DNA from: Halanaerobiales bacterium
Lineage (GTDB): Bacteria > Bacillota > Halanaerobiia > Halanaerobiales > Halanaerobiaceae
Length of the DNA stretch: 64,000 nucleotides
Direction: 5' to 3'
NCBI GenBank assembly: GCA_016278485.1
Contig: JADQBT010000019.1
Span: forward strand, 124,001-188,000
The notes beneath the pieces were generated by a model. That model was not told the origin of the DNA, did not search any database, and saw nothing but the letters and a program-made list of their open reading frames with translations. The translations under genes were made by a program, and so were the position numbers. Of this stretch, positions 26,572 to 36,162 are shown in pieces. Position 1 is the first letter of the stretch. Each line of letters begins with the position of its first letter.

Positions 26572-26586
26572 CCAATTTTGTGTAAC

Positions 26587-26616
26587 TTGACAATAGATTT
26601 TAAAATATTATATGAT
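26587..26616 (+). promoter_or_regulatory. Promoter of mtrB-pfkA-pyk
   Basis: TTGACA at 26587-26592, 18-nt spacer, TATGAT at 26611-26616. Confidence 0.7.
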
Positions 26617-26639
26617 TAACTAAATAAGGAGTGTATAAT

Positions 26640-26861
26640 ATGGATATTAATGCTGATTATATTGTTATTAAAGCTTTGGAAGACGGTGTAACAATCATTG
26701 GTCTGACCAGAGGTAAAGATACTAGATTCAATCATACTGAAAAGCTGGACAAAGGAGAAGTGTTAATTGCTCAATTTACAGAGCATACTTCTGCCATTAA
26801 AATCAGAGGTAATGCAGAAGTTATCAGTGAACATGGAAATGTTCAAGCTGAAACTTTTTAG
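26640..26861 (+). CDS. mtrB: trp RNA-binding attenuation protein (TRAP)
   Basis: A 73-residue protein that aligns over its whole length with Bacillus MtrB, which forms an 11-mer ring that binds tryptophan and then GAG/UAG repeats in trp leaders. The tryptophan-binding segments LTRG and AQFTEHTSAI are intact. So are the residues matching the RNA-contact Lys37, Lys56 and Arg58 (TEKLDKGE and AIKIRG). A GTG at 26631 overlaps the AAGGAG site; ATG 26640 has 8-nt spacing. No trp gene lies in the window. It is placed ahead of pfkA and pyk rather than with folE as in Bacillus. Confidence 0.93.
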   Translation: MDINADYIVIKALEDGVTIIGLTRGKDTRFNHTEKLDKGEVLIAQFTEHTSAIKIRGNAEVISEHGNVQAETF

Positions 26862-26877
26862 AAAGGAGTAATTATAG

Positions 26878-27054
26878 ATGTGGCAGGTCGTATATATTGC
26901 CAGTTCTTCAGAAGAGGCTCAGCAAATAGAAAAGAAAATTAAAGCAGAAGGGTTTATGGTCCAGATAGAAACAGCAGGATCTGGTATTTTTCAAATTAAA
27001 GTACTTACTTCAGAGGCAGAAGAAGCATATGATTGCTTAAATGATATTAACTAG
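26878..27054 (+). CDS. Small DUF2007-like protein
   Basis: A 58-residue protein starting MWQVVYIASSSEEAQQIEKK and ending SEAEEAYDCLNDIN. The ferredoxin-like pattern (beta strand, helix, strands, helix) and the GFMVQI...GIFQIKVLTSEAEEAY region resemble the DUF2007 signal-transducer-like family. From memory, similar small genes precede pfkA in several Clostridia. AAAGGAG precedes the ATG at 16 bp after mtrB. The function is unknown. Confidence 0.75.
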   Translation: MWQVVYIASSSEEAQQIEKKIKAEGFMVQIETAGSGIFQIKVLTSEAEEAYDCLNDIN

Positions 27055-27074
27055 GATAAGCGGAGGTATTAGTT

Positions 27075-28073
27075 ATGGAGAAAATAGGTGTGCTAACTAG
27101 TGGTGGAGATGCTCCCGGTATGAACCCTGCTGTTAGATCAGTTGTTAGAACTGCCATTTACCATGATTTAGAAGTTGTTGGTATAAAAAGAGGTTATGCT
27201 GGTTTAATTGAGAATGATTTTATTGAAATGAAGAGAAATTCAGTAGCCGATATCATCCATCGAGGTGGAACAAAGTTATTAACTGCTCGTAGTGAAGAAT
27301 TCAAAAGCAAATCAGGTAGGGAGAAAGCTTTTAAAAATATGCAAGCAGCTGGCATTGATGGTCTAGTAGTTATTGGTGGGGATGGTTCTTTGAAAGGTGC
27401 CCGTGCCATTAATAATGAGTTAGATATTCCCACGATCGGTATACCAGGAACAATTGATAATGACTTAGCGTGTACAGATTACACATTAGGTTTTGATACA
27501 GCCATGAATACTATTTTAGATTCATTAAATAAGATACGTGATACTGCCACTTCTCACGAGAGAACATTTGTTATTGAATGTATGGGTAGAGATTCTGGGT
27601 ATCTAACACTAATGGCTGGACTAGCAGGTGGTGCAGAATTTATTTTAATACCAGAGATTGATTTTACATTAGAAGAGGTTAATAAAAAGATTGTTAGTGG
27701 TTTTGAAAAAGGTAAGCTACATAGTTTAATATTAATTGCAGAGGGAGTAGAAAAACCTTTTGAACATCTTTCTAAATATAATGGAAGTCCCGGAATGGCC
27801 CTGGGAGAAGTAATTCGTGAGGAAACTGGTCTGGAAACCAGAGTATCGGTGCTTGGTCATCTTCAACGAGGAGGTAGTCCAACTGCAACCGACCGTGTGA
27901 TTGCAAGTCGGATGGGTGCAAAAGCTGTTGAATTATTAATAGATGGTCAACGAAACAAGATGGTTAACTATTTGCAGCATAGTATTGGTTATTGTGAAAT
28001 TGATGATGCTTTAAAAGATGAACATAAAATTGATATGGATATTTATGAATTGGCCCGTATTCTTTCACTATAA
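27075..28073 (+). CDS. pfkA: ATP-dependent 6-phosphofructokinase
   Basis: A 332-residue enzyme that phosphorylates fructose 6-phosphate in glycolysis. It has the ATP site TSGGDAPGMNP, GGDGSLKGA (Gly after GGD marks ATP rather than PPi use), catalytic Asp in PGTIDNDL and MGRDSGYLTL. The C-terminal half has the expected LGHLQRGGSPTATDR. It lies 20 bp after the small gene and 25 bp before pyk. The pfkA-pyk pair is standard in Firmicutes. Confidence 0.96.
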   Translation: MEKIGVLTSGGDAPGMNPAVRSVVRTAIYHDLEVVGIKRGYAGLIENDFIEMKRNSVADIIHRGGTKLLTARSEEFKSKSGREKAFKNMQAAGIDGLVVIGGDGSLKGARAINNELDIPTIGIPGTIDNDLACTDYTLGFDTAMNTILDSLNKIRDTATSHERTFVIECMGRDSGYLTLMAGLAGGAEFILIPEIDFTLEEVNKKIVSGFEKGKLHSLILIAEGVEKPFEHLSKYNGSPGMALGEVIREETGLETRVSVLGHLQRGGSPTATDRVIASRMGAKAVELLIDGQRNKMVNYLQHSIGYCEIDDALKDEHKIDMDIYELARILSL

Positions 28074-28098
28074 TAATTTAGGACAAGGGGGCAAAGAA

Positions 28099-29853
28099 AT
28101 GAGAAGGACAAAAATTGTCTGTACTTTAGGTCCAGCCACTAATGATCAGGAAATAATTAAAAAATTAGTCAAAGAAGGTATGAGTGTTGCCAGAATGAAT
28201 TTTTCTCATGGCGACCAAGCTGAACATTTACAGAGGATTAATTTTGTTAAAGAAGTTGAAGCTGAATTGGGTGTTCCAATTGGTTTAATGTTAGATACTA
28301 AAGGTCCAGAAATTCGGACAGGAATGATGGAAAATGACAAAGTTACTTTAACTGAGGGTTCTGAACTAATTATATCTGCTGAAGAGGTTTTAGGAAGACC
28401 GGAAAAAATTTCTGTTTCTTACAAAGATTTAGCTAATGATATGAATGTAGGTAATAAAATATTATTAGATGATGGTTTGATTGAACTAGAGGTAACTGAA
28501 ATTAGTGAAGAAGATGTTAAAGTGAAAGTTATTAATGGTGGTGAATTAGGATCACGTAAAGGTGTTAATTTGCCAGGTGTAAAAATTAAATTACCCGCTT
28601 TAACGGAAAAAGATATTTCTGATATAAAATTTGGGGTAAAAGAAGGAATACATTTTATTGCAGCTTCTTTTGTTAGAAAAGCAGCTGATGTGATGGAGAT
28701 CAGAAAGATTCTTGATGAGGCAGGTAACGAAGATATCTATATTATTGCTAAAATAGAGAATCAAGAAGGTGTAGAAAACATTGATTCGATCTTGCATGTA
28801 GCTGATGGGATTATGGTGGCTCGGGGAGATCTGGGTGTTGAAATTCCTCCGCAGAAGGTACCAGTAATTCAAAAAATGATAATCAGAAAGTGTAATGAAG
28901 TAGCTAAGCCAGTAATTACAGCAACTCAAATGCTCGATTCTATGATCCGTAATCCCCGTCCAACCAGAGCAGAAGCCTCAGATGTTGCCAATGCAATTTA
29001 TGATGGGACAGATGCTACGATGCTTTCTGGTGAGTCAGCTGCAGGTAAATATCCGGTAGAATCAGTTAGAACAATGTCACAGATTGCACTAGAGGTGGAA
29101 TCATCGGAATCTTATCTGAATAAATTTCTTGATAGCAAACCTCCTAAAAATGTAACTGTTACTGAAGCTATTAGTTTAGCTACTTGTGAAACAGCCAATG
29201 AACTTGGCATAGAGGCTATCATAAGTTCAACTGGTTCTGGCTTAACAGCTCGTATGGTAGCAAAATTTAGGCCAATGGCTCCAATTATTGCGGTGACTCC
29301 CAATAAACTAGTCCAACATCAGTTAACATTAAGCTGGGGAGTATATCCTTTATTAGCTGGAAATAGTAATACAACAGATGAAATGATGGATAATGCTATT
29401 TCAACCGCTGTTGAACATGATTTAATTAAAGAAGGAGATTTAGTTACAATTACCGCTGGAGCTCCTGTGGGTATTCCTGGTACAACGAATTTAATTAAAA
29501 TAGATGTTGTGGGTAAGCCAGTAGCCAAAGGTCAGGGAGTTGGACGTGGCATTGTTGTTGGAAAGGTGCGTCATGTTGCAACGGCAGAAGAAGCGATAGA
29601 GAAGATAGAAGAAGGGGATATTATTCTTGCTCCAATGACAGATAGAAATTATATACCTGCGATGAAGAAAGCAGCAGCAATTATTACATATGGTGGAGGT
29701 CTTACTTCACATCCTGCTATTGTGGGTCTAAATTTAGGTATTCCTGTTATAGTAAATACAGGTGATATCGGTGGACAGATTGCTGATGAAGAACTAATAA
29801 CTGTGGATAGTTCTAGAGGCTTAGTTTATCGAGGTAAGGCTCACATAAAATAA
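28099..29853 (+). CDS. pyk: Pyruvate kinase with C-terminal PEP-utilizer domain
   Basis: A 584-residue enzyme: TIM barrel with inserted B domain (RRTKIVCTLGPATND, MLDTKGPEIRTG, MVARGDLGVEIP, MLDSMIRNPRPTRAEASDVANA), allosteric C domain (about 355-470), and an extra domain (about 490-584) with GGGLTSHPAIVGLNLGIP like the swivelling phosphohistidine domain of PEP synthases, as in Geobacillus. The His is retained, but its role in Pyk is unclear. AAGGGGG at 28085-28091 selects the ATG at 28099, although the frame opens earlier inside pfkA. Confidence 0.95.
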   Translation: MRRTKIVCTLGPATNDQEIIKKLVKEGMSVARMNFSHGDQAEHLQRINFVKEVEAELGVPIGLMLDTKGPEIRTGMMENDKVTLTEGSELIISAEEVLGRPEKISVSYKDLANDMNVGNKILLDDGLIELEVTEISEEDVKVKVINGGELGSRKGVNLPGVKIKLPALTEKDISDIKFGVKEGIHFIAASFVRKAADVMEIRKILDEAGNEDIYIIAKIENQEGVENIDSILHVADGIMVARGDLGVEIPPQKVPVIQKMIIRKCNEVAKPVITATQMLDSMIRNPRPTRAEASDVANAIYDGTDATMLSGESAAGKYPVESVRTMSQIALEVESSESYLNKFLDSKPPKNVTVTEAISLATCETANELGIEAIISSTGSGLTARMVAKFRPMAPIIAVTPNKLVQHQLTLSWGVYPLLAGNSNTTDEMMDNAISTAVEHDLIKEGDLVTITAGAPVGIPGTTNLIKIDVVGKPVAKGQGVGRGIVVGKVRHVATAEEAIEKIEEGDIILAPMTDRNYIPAMKKAAAIITYGGGLTSHPAIVGLNLGIPVIVNTGDIGGQIADEELITVDSSRGLVYRGKAHIK

Positions 29854-29875
29854 ATAAATAAGGGAGTATCAAACT

Positions 29876-31900
29876 ATGAGTTTAAATGAAGACAGACAGG
29901 AAGAAGTAGTGGCAAAGGGAGTAGGAATTAAGTTTAAACTAATAATTGTGATGCTTTTATTAGCGTTAGTTTCAGTCGTGGGTATTGGCTATTATTCATA
30001 TATTACAATTCATGATTATCTGTTGGATGATGCCAAAGAGCAATTAACAAGCGTACTGGATCTTAATGGTAATAGAATCGAAGAATGGTTAGAGGGTAAT
30101 TTAACTGCAATGGAAAAATTAGCCTCTGATAACATGATAGTTCCTATGAATTCTGCTGGCTTGGTGCAAATGAGAATTAATTATAATATCAAGGAAATGT
30201 CACAATTTAATTATGTTTTTACATTTAAACCAGATGGTTCTCTATTTGCAACGAATTATGAGCTTAAACCTGAACAGGAAATAAATATTAGTGAGTATGA
30301 TTATGTTAGCCAAATTATTAATGAACAGCAAACTTTTTATGGGTTGGGTAAGTCGCCGATAAATGGGGAAACTGCTTTATTAATTGGATTACCATTGATC
30401 AATAATGAGCAACAGACTGGTTTTGCTGTTGGCCAGATTAATATTGAAAATTTTTATGGAGTGGTTAATAATATTAAAACTACTGATAAGTATAATTTTA
30501 ATATTGTTAATGGTCAGGGACAGATTCTTTATAGTTCAGACCAAGCAAAAATTTTACAAAATGATTTTTATGAGGCTGATCGGGAAGAATTAAAAAATCT
30601 AGAATTTAACGGTGATAATAATAATCTATTTATAAATTATCAAAAAGATGGACAAACCTATCTGGCTTCCCTGAAGAAATTTGATCTGCTGAACTGGCAA
30701 TTAATAATTTCTAGTTTGGAAAATAGCTTTCTTCAGTCAGCGAATGTTTTAAAGACTAGAATTATATATTTTGGTTTAATTCTGCTAGCATTGTCTTTGC
30801 TAGTTTCATATTATTTAGGAAACGATATTGGCACACGAATAAAAAAACTGGAAGATATCACATTTAAAGTTGCGAGTGGTGATTTAACTACGAAAGTTGA
30901 GATAAAAGGTAAAGATGAAATTGCTGTTTTAGGTAGGGCAATTAACAAGATGGTCGTTAATTTAAAAGAACTAGTTAATAATATAACTAGTCGTTCTAAT
31001 AATATCAATCAGACAGCAGATTCTTTGCGCAATGATCTAGCATTAAATACCCAATCAGCTGAGCAGGTAACGACTGCTATTGAAAATGTAGCAAGTGGAG
31101 CTGATGATCAGGCAATGAATTTGGAAAATGTTGTGAGGATAGTCTCCCAGATGGTAGATAAAATTAATCAGCTTTTAGAAAACAATAATGAAACTGCAGA
31201 AACTGCCCAGGATTCTTTAAATGCTGTTAAAAATGGGAATAAGTCTATGGCTAATTTAACAGATCAGATGCAGGCTATTTCTAAAAAAGTTGATCACATG
31301 TCTACAATTATGGAAAAATTAGATGAAACTTCTGGTGAAATTGGTGAGATTGTAGAGATAATAAATAATATTGCAAAACAGACTAATTTGCTGGCTTTAA
31401 ACGCAGCAATTGAGGCAGCTCGTGCGGGTGAACATGGACGCGGATTTTCTGTGGTTGCTGAAGAAGTTAGAGAATTGGCAGAGGAATCAATTTCATCAGC
31501 TGAGAAGATCAATAGTTTGATCCAGGAAACTCAGCAGAATACTGTTCTGGCCCGGGATGCTATGTTTGAAGAAAAAGAAGTAGTAAAAGAAGGCATAGAA
31601 ATTGTAGATAATACAAATACGGTATTTAACAAATTACAGAATTTGATTGATGAAACATACCATGATGCTATCAAGGCCAGTGAAGTTGCCGCTGAATTGG
31701 TTGATAATGCATCAGATGTTGGTGAAAAAATAGAAAGTACAGCCAGCATTGCAGAAGAAATATCTGCCAGCAGTCAAGAAGTGACTGCATCTTCTGAAGA
31801 GCAGACTAGTTTAGTTAGTGATATGGCTGGTGAGGCAGATAAATTGCATGATTTAGCTCAAGAAATGAAGGATATGGTTGCTAAATTTAAAGTTAAATAA
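29876..31900 (+). CDS. Methyl-accepting chemotaxis protein
   Basis: A 674-residue chemoreceptor: cytoplasmic N-tail, TM1 (about 22-45), extracytoplasmic Cache-like sensor (about 46-285), TM2 (about 292-313), HAMP (about 314-366) and a long cytoplasmic coiled coil with the highly conserved hairpin tip [30 protein letters not shown] (about 499-528). Gln/Glu methylation-type positions flank the tip. The ligand cannot be read from sequence. RBS AAGGGAG. A terminator sits just past the stop, inside the convergent gene. Confidence 0.93.
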   Translation: MSLNEDRQEEVVAKGVGIKFKLIIVMLLLALVSVVGIGYYSYITIHDYLLDDAKEQLTSVLDLNGNRIEEWLEGNLTAMEKLASDNMIVPMNSAGLVQMRINYNIKEMSQFNYVFTFKPDGSLFATNYELKPEQEINISEYDYVSQIINEQQTFYGLGKSPINGETALLIGLPLINNEQQTGFAVGQINIENFYGVVNNIKTTDKYNFNIVNGQGQILYSSDQAKILQNDFYEADREELKNLEFNGDNNNLFINYQKDGQTYLASLKKFDLLNWQLIISSLENSFLQSANVLKTRIIYFGLILLALSLLVSYYLGNDIGTRIKKLEDITFKVASGDLTTKVEIKGKDEIAVLGRAINKMVVNLKELVNNITSRSNNINQTADSLRNDLALNTQSAEQVTTAIENVASGADDQAMNLENVVRIVSQMVDKINQLLENNNETAETAQDSLNAVKNGNKSMANLTDQMQAISKKVDHMSTIMEKLDETSGEIGEIVEIINNIAKQTNLLALNAAIEAARAGEHGRGFSVVAEEVRELAEESISSAEKINSLIQETQQNTVLARDAMFEEKEVVKEGIEIVDNTNTVFNKLQNLIDETYHDAIKASEVAAELVDNASDVGEKIESTASIAEEISASSQEVTASSEEQTSLVSDMAGEADKLHDLAQEMKDMVAKFKVK

Positions 31901-31903
31901 AAG

Positions 31904-32872
31904 TTATTTATAGTTATTATAATGCGTCAGAATCTTAGTGATTCTGGCGTATATTTTTGTCCAGCTATAACGGGCAGCTTTCTCTTTTCTGATTTTAACC
32001 AATTTTTGCGAGTTATTTACTAGAGCTTTATTGATATCTTCTATAAAATTGTCGGCTCCATTAGATTGATAAACGATTTTATTAAAATCATTTACAGCCG
32101 GTAGCGGAGTGCTGACTACAGGTAATCCAGCTGCCAGATATTCGTATAATTTAAGAGGAGAAGCAGCTTTGCTGGTCGGTATATTACGGAATGGAATAAT
32201 ACCAACATCAAAATTATTAAGATAGGCTGGTAGGTCATCATAATTTACTTCACCTAAAAAATAACCACTATCAGGAGAATTTTTGCCAAATTCCTTACCG
32301 ATTATAACTAAACTAAAATTTTCTGAAACTTTTTTTATTATCTCACTATCAACCCAGAAGCCTAATGCACCGCTAAAACCAATTCGTGGTTTTGGAATAG
32401 CTGCTAATCTTTCAGGAATAGTTTTATTATTTTTGAAATGTTCAGGTTGGCAACCATTTTCAACAAGATAAACATCTGGGTGTTCAGAATATTTTTTTTG
32501 ATATAAATATTTTGAGCTTGTAAAAATTAGATCGGCATTACGAAATAGTATTTTTTCTCTATCCTGATAATCAGGAAAATAATCTAGACAATCATAAATT
32601 ATTGTTTTTGCACTAACTTTTTTGATGTGTTTTGAACCCAAAGGTGAAGTAATATATAAAATCTCAGGTTTAGTAACTAATTTAAGAGCTAAATCATAGT
32701 CATGATGGATTATAACTCCTTCTTTGCTTTTTTCATATTTCTTGCCTGGTTTTTGTGTTTTATTACAATAATGTACAGTCCAACCATGAAGAGAAAATTG
32801 TCTTAATATTTGTTGTGGTCTTTGAAAAAGAAAATTCCAATCAAGAGTTGGTGGATAAAAGATTTCTGGCAT
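31904..32872 (-). CDS. GT-B fold glycosyltransferase (GT4-like)
   Basis: A 322-residue glycosyltransferase resembling TuaH/WsaF-type enzymes. The N-terminal half begins DWNFLFQRPQQILRQFS, a known signature of this group, and includes FTSSKYLYQKK and VENGCQPEHF. The C-terminal nucleotide-sugar half has RIGFSGALGFWVDSEII and SPLKLYEYLAAGLPVVSTPLPA. It is probably cytoplasmic and adds a sugar to a cell-surface glycan. It stands alone between + strand genes, with GAGGAA before the ATG. Confidence 0.85.
   Translation of the reverse strand: MPEIFYPPTLDWNFLFQRPQQILRQFSLHGWTVHYCNKTQKPGKKYEKSKEGVIIHHDYDLALKLVTKPEILYITSPLGSKHIKKVSAKTIIYDCLDYFPDYQDREKILFRNADLIFTSSKYLYQKKYSEHPDVYLVENGCQPEHFKNNKTIPERLAAIPKPRIGFSGALGFWVDSEIIKKVSENFSLVIIGKEFGKNSPDSGYFLGEVNYDDLPAYLNNFDVGIIPFRNIPTSKAASPLKLYEYLAAGLPVVSTPLPAVNDFNKIVYQSNGADNFIEDINKALVNNSQKLVKIRKEKAARYSWTKIYARITKILTHYNNYK
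31922..31958 (+). terminator. Terminator of the chemoreceptor gene, inside the convergent glycosyltransferase ORF
   Basis: ATGCGTCAGAATC pairs with GATTCTGGCGTAT (13 bp, two G-T pairs) around TTAGT and is followed by ATTTTT. It lies within the last codons of the minus-strand gene. Confidence 0.8.
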
Positions 32873-32976
32873 TTAATCATTCCTCACTTTTTATTTATAT
32901 GTTATGGGATAGTAAAGGAAAATGGGACTATTATAGGTTCTAAAATAGTCAGAATATATTTATTTTAATTTAATCC

Positions 32977-33005
32977 TTTACAAAACTAAAGTAATAAAGT
33001 ATAAT
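32977..33005 (+). promoter_or_regulatory. Promoter of the amino-acid ABC operon
   Basis: TTTACA at 32977-32982, 17-nt spacer, TATAAT at 33000-33005. Confidence 0.75.
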
Positions 33006-33040
33006 AAAAGCAGATAATAAAAATTGAGGGGGAAATAAAA

Positions 33041-33832
33041 ATGAAAAAATATTTTATTGCATTTTTGTTAATAATTTTAATGATTGGGATTATGACTGGA
33101 ACAATTTTGGCTGAGGACTCATTAGCTGAAATAAAAGAAAAGGGCAAAATTGTTGTTGGGCTTGATGATAGTTTTCCACCAATGGGTTTTAGAGATGAAG
33201 CTGGCGAGATTGTTGGTTTTGACATAGACCTTGCTAAAGAAGCAGCACGCAGAATGGGTGTAGAAGTAGAGTTTAAACCAGTTCAGTGGGATGGAGTCCT
33301 TTTAAGTTTAAAAAACGGTATGATCGATCTTATCTGGAATGGATTAACAATTACAGAAAAAAGAGCTGAACAGATCGATTTTTCTGATCCCTATTTAGCT
33401 AATAGACAAATAATTATAGTCCAAAGTGATGCTGATTTAGTAGGAAAAGCAGATCTTTCAGGGAAAGTTGTCGCTGCTCAATTAGGTAGTAGTAGTGTAA
33501 CTGCAATTGAGTCTGAACCAGAAATCATGGCTAGTTTTGCTGAACTAAGACTATTTTCTAACAATACAGAAGCATTACTTGACTTACAAACAGGAAGAGT
33601 TGATGCAGTTGTAGTAGATGAAATAGTAGGACGTTATTATATTAGTAAAAGACCTGGTGTTTTCAAAGTATTAAAAGCTGATTTTGGTAGAGAAGAGTAC
33701 GGGGTTGGAATTAGACAAAATGAAACTAGTTTTAAAGCAGAGTTAAATAGAGTAATGCAAGAGATGAAAACAGATGGAACAGGTGCAGAAATTTCCAAAA
33801 AATGGTTTGGTGAAGATATTTTACTTAAGTAG
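33041..33832 (+). CDS. Amino-acid ABC transporter substrate-binding protein
   Basis: A 263-residue SBP of the polar amino-acid family (SBP_bac_3): GKIVVGLDDSFPPMGFRDEAGEIVGFDIDLAKEAA, WDGVLLSLKNGMIDLIWNGLTITEKR and a C-terminal KADFGREEYGVGIRQNE. The signal peptide (about 1-24) ends TILA-EDS without a lipobox Cys, so the mature protein is predicted soluble in a periplasm, not a lipoprotein. The ligand class (His/Gln/Arg/cystine) cannot be resolved. First gene of a three-gene transporter operon. Confidence 0.92.
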   Translation: MKKYFIAFLLIILMIGIMTGTILAEDSLAEIKEKGKIVVGLDDSFPPMGFRDEAGEIVGFDIDLAKEAARRMGVEVEFKPVQWDGVLLSLKNGMIDLIWNGLTITEKRAEQIDFSDPYLANRQIIIVQSDADLVGKADLSGKVVAAQLGSSSVTAIESEPEIMASFAELRLFSNNTEALLDLQTGRVDAVVVDEIVGRYYISKRPGVFKVLKADFGREEYGVGIRQNETSFKAELNRVMQEMKTDGTGAEISKKWFGEDILLK

Positions 33833-33843
33833 GAGGCTCACGG

Positions 33844-34485
33844 GTGGACTATATATTAAATGTGACAGGATATATACTTGAAGGAAGCTTAATAACATTT
33901 AAATTATATCTAGCAACAGCAGTATTTGCTGTGCTATTAGGCATATTTGGAGCTCTAGGTAAAATTTCAAACATAAAATTTATCAATAAGGTCTTAGAAA
34001 TCTATACTTGGGTATTTAGAGGGACCCCTTTATTATTACAGCTCTTTTTTGCCTATTATGGTCTGCCAATTATCGGTATAACACTGCAGCCATTTACAGC
34101 AGCTACTTTAACCTTTATTGTAAATTATGGAGCATATTTTACTGAAATATTTAGAGCAGGGATAGAATCAATTGATAAAGGCCAGTATGAAGCTGCGCAA
34201 GTGTTGGGTATGAATTATCGTCAGACAATGGTTAGAATAATACTTCCACAGACTATTAAACGGGTCTTACCTCCTACCAGTAATGAAGCAATTAATCTGG
34301 TGAAAGATAGTGCACTGGTAGCTGCGATAGGGTTGGGAGATCTTCTGAGAGCAGCTAAGGTTGTTGTGACAAGAGATTTTACTATTACTCCGTTTATCAT
34401 TGCGGCTATCATGTATCTCCTAATTAGTTCAGTTATCGTTACTGTTTTTCGTCAACTTGAAAAAAAGTATTCTGTTTATGAATAA
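33844..34485 (+). CDS. Amino-acid ABC transporter permease
   Basis: A 213-residue HisM/GlnP-type permease with about five TM helices: YTWVFRGTPLLLQLFF, NYGAYFTEIFRAGIESIDKGQYEAAQVLGM and the EAA loop QTIKRVLPPTSNEAINLVKDSALV. GTG start 7 nt after AGGAGG. Only one permease gene is present, so a homodimer is expected. Confidence 0.94.
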   Translation: MDYILNVTGYILEGSLITFKLYLATAVFAVLLGIFGALGKISNIKFINKVLEIYTWVFRGTPLLLQLFFAYYGLPIIGITLQPFTAATLTFIVNYGAYFTEIFRAGIESIDKGQYEAAQVLGMNYRQTMVRIILPQTIKRVLPPTSNEAINLVKDSALVAAIGLGDLLRAAKVVVTRDFTITPFIIAAIMYLLISSVIVTVFRQLEKKYSVYE

Positions 34486-34496
34486 GGTGATAATAA

Positions 34497-35216
34497 ATGA
34501 AAATGATTGAGGCAAATAAACTCTTTAAAAAATTTGCTGATTTGCAGGTTCTGCGTGATGTAACTTTTGCAGTTGAACAAGGGGAAGTGATTTCAGTAAT
34601 TGGTCCTTCTGGTTCTGGAAAAAGTACACTTTTGAGATGTCTGATTGGTCTTGAAAAAATAAATGATGGTAAAATAATTATTGAAGGACTTGATGCTGTA
34701 AAAACTGGTAAAAAAGCTTATCGAAAAATGGGAATGGTCTTTCAAGGATTTAATTTATTTCCACACAAAACAGTACTGGAAAATTTGATGGTTGCTCCAA
34801 TGCTAGTTAATAAAAATAATAAAAATGAATTAAGAAAAAAATCAGAAAAGTTGCTATCTAAAGTGGGACTAATTGATAAAAAAGACGTTTATCCCTCGAA
34901 GTTATCAGGTGGCCAAAAGCAAAGAGTGGCGATAGCCAGAGCACTTGCTATGGAGCCAGATATTATGCTTTTTGATGAACCAACTTCTTCCCTTGATCCC
35001 GAGTTAGTAGGAGAGGTTTTAGCTGTAATTAAAAAATTGGCTGAAGAGAAGATTACAATGATGGTTGTCACTCATGAAATGGGGTTTGCCCGCGAAGTAT
35101 CTGATAGAGTGTTCTTTATGGATGAAGGCAAAATACTTACTGATTCAACTCCAGATGAAATATTTTTAAATCCAGAGGAAGAAAGAATCAAGTTATTTCT
35201 CAATAAAATTTTATAA
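34497..35216 (+). CDS. Amino-acid ABC transporter ATPase
   Basis: A 239-residue GlnQ-type ATPase: Walker [11 protein letters not shown]-loop [18 protein letters not shown], signature [15 protein letters not shown], Walker [18 protein letters not shown] and H-loop [17 protein letters not shown] precedes the ATG at 11 bp after the permease. A hairpin follows. Confidence 0.95.
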   Translation: MKMIEANKLFKKFADLQVLRDVTFAVEQGEVISVIGPSGSGKSTLLRCLIGLEKINDGKIIIEGLDAVKTGKKAYRKMGMVFQGFNLFPHKTVLENLMVAPMLVNKNNKNELRKKSEKLLSKVGLIDKKDVYPSKLSGGQKQRVAIARALAMEPDIMLFDEPTSSLDPELVGEVLAVIKKLAEEKITMMVVTHEMGFAREVSDRVFFMDEGKILTDSTPDEIFLNPEEERIKLFLNKIL

Positions 35217-35227
35217 TAGAACCAGAT

Positions 35228-35256
35228 AATAACCGCATTTTGTGATGCGGTTATTT
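35228..35256 (+). terminator. Hairpin terminator after the ABC operon
   Basis: AATAACCGCAT and ATGCGGTTATT are perfect 11-bp arms with a 6-nt loop. The T-run is short (TTATTT). Confidence 0.7.
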
Positions 35257-35374
35257 GCATGTTTAATAAAATACTGTTAAAATATGTACTGTAAATAAAA
35301 TTTTGTTAAAGGAAATTAAGTATAATAAATATATTAAATGTTTTTTATAAGTTTATAATTCAATAAGAGGAGTG

Positions 35375-36124
35375 ATGATTATTTTAAAAATTGAAGCTGA
35401 TTTGCATACACATACTATTGCAAGTGGCCATGCTTATTCGACTGTAGAAGAACTTGCTAAATCTGCTAGTCAGAGAGGGCTTAAGTTGTTTGCTGTGACT
35501 GACCATGGGATAGCTCTTCCGGGTGGGCCTCATCTTTATCATTTTACAAATATGGGTGTATTACCGGAAAAGATACATGGAGTAAGAGTTTTAAAAGGTG
35601 TTGAAGCTAATATTCTTGGTAACGGAAATATAGATATGGGGAGACGTCTCCTGCATAAATTGGATTTTGTAGCAGCTGGTTTACATTCAAATACGGGTCA
35701 TAATTTCAAGAATATGAAAGAATATACAGATGCTATTATTAATGTAATGAAGAATCCATTTGTTAATATGATTACACATCCAGTTAATAGATATTTTCCT
35801 ACCAATTTAGAAAGAGTAGTCTTAGCTGCAAAGAAATATGGGATTATTTTAGAGCTTAATGCGGGTTCATATTGTAGGAGAAAAAATTCAAGTCGTGGAG
35901 TTAAAGAAATGTCAATTAAATTAGCTCAATTGGCCCAGAAACATCATGTCTATTTATCTTTAAATAGTGATGCCCACTATCATGATTTGATTGGGGATGT
36001 TTCTGCCTTAGATTTTGTCCTTAATGAAACACAGATTGATGAAGAGATAATTATAAATAGCTCTGCTGAAAGAATTTTATCATTTCTGGACTATCAAAAA
36101 GAAGAAAAAAAATCAGCAGTATAA
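35375..36124 (+). CDS. PHP domain phosphatase, YcdX-like
   Basis: A 249-residue PHP phosphoesterase of the YcdX/histidinol-phosphatase-like group. Metal-binding motifs are in order: ADLHTHTIASGHAYST, AVTDHGIAL, KGVEANIL, AAGLHSN, ITHPVNR and LNSDAHYHD. Relatives are trinuclear-zinc phosphatases; the substrate is unknown. GTG 35372 overlaps the AGAGGAG site, so ATG 35375 is the likelier start, though its spacing is short. No T-run separates it from the next gene; the two may be co-transcribed. Confidence 0.9.
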   Translation: MIILKIEADLHTHTIASGHAYSTVEELAKSASQRGLKLFAVTDHGIALPGGPHLYHFTNMGVLPEKIHGVRVLKGVEANILGNGNIDMGRRLLHKLDFVAAGLHSNTGHNFKNMKEYTDAIINVMKNPFVNMITHPVNRYFPTNLERVVLAAKKYGIILELNAGSYCRRKNSSRGVKEMSIKLAQLAQKHHVYLSLNSDAHYHDLIGDVSALDFVLNETQIDEEIIINSSAERILSFLDYQKEEKKSAV

Positions 36125-36162
36125 ATAATAACTTGAGATAGGTAATTTATGGAGGATTATAG

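Noticed and set aside
28018-28098. 27-codon N-terminal extension of pyruvate kinase overlapping pfkA
   Set aside because: Pyruvate kinases begin at RRTKIVCTLGP; AAGGGGG is correctly spaced for ATG 28099.
32926-32950. GACTATT...AATAGTC inverted repeat as an operator of the amino-acid ABC operon
   Set aside because: Arms are only 7 bp, AT-rich, and lie upstream of the -35 box near the opposite gene's start; too weak to list as a feature.
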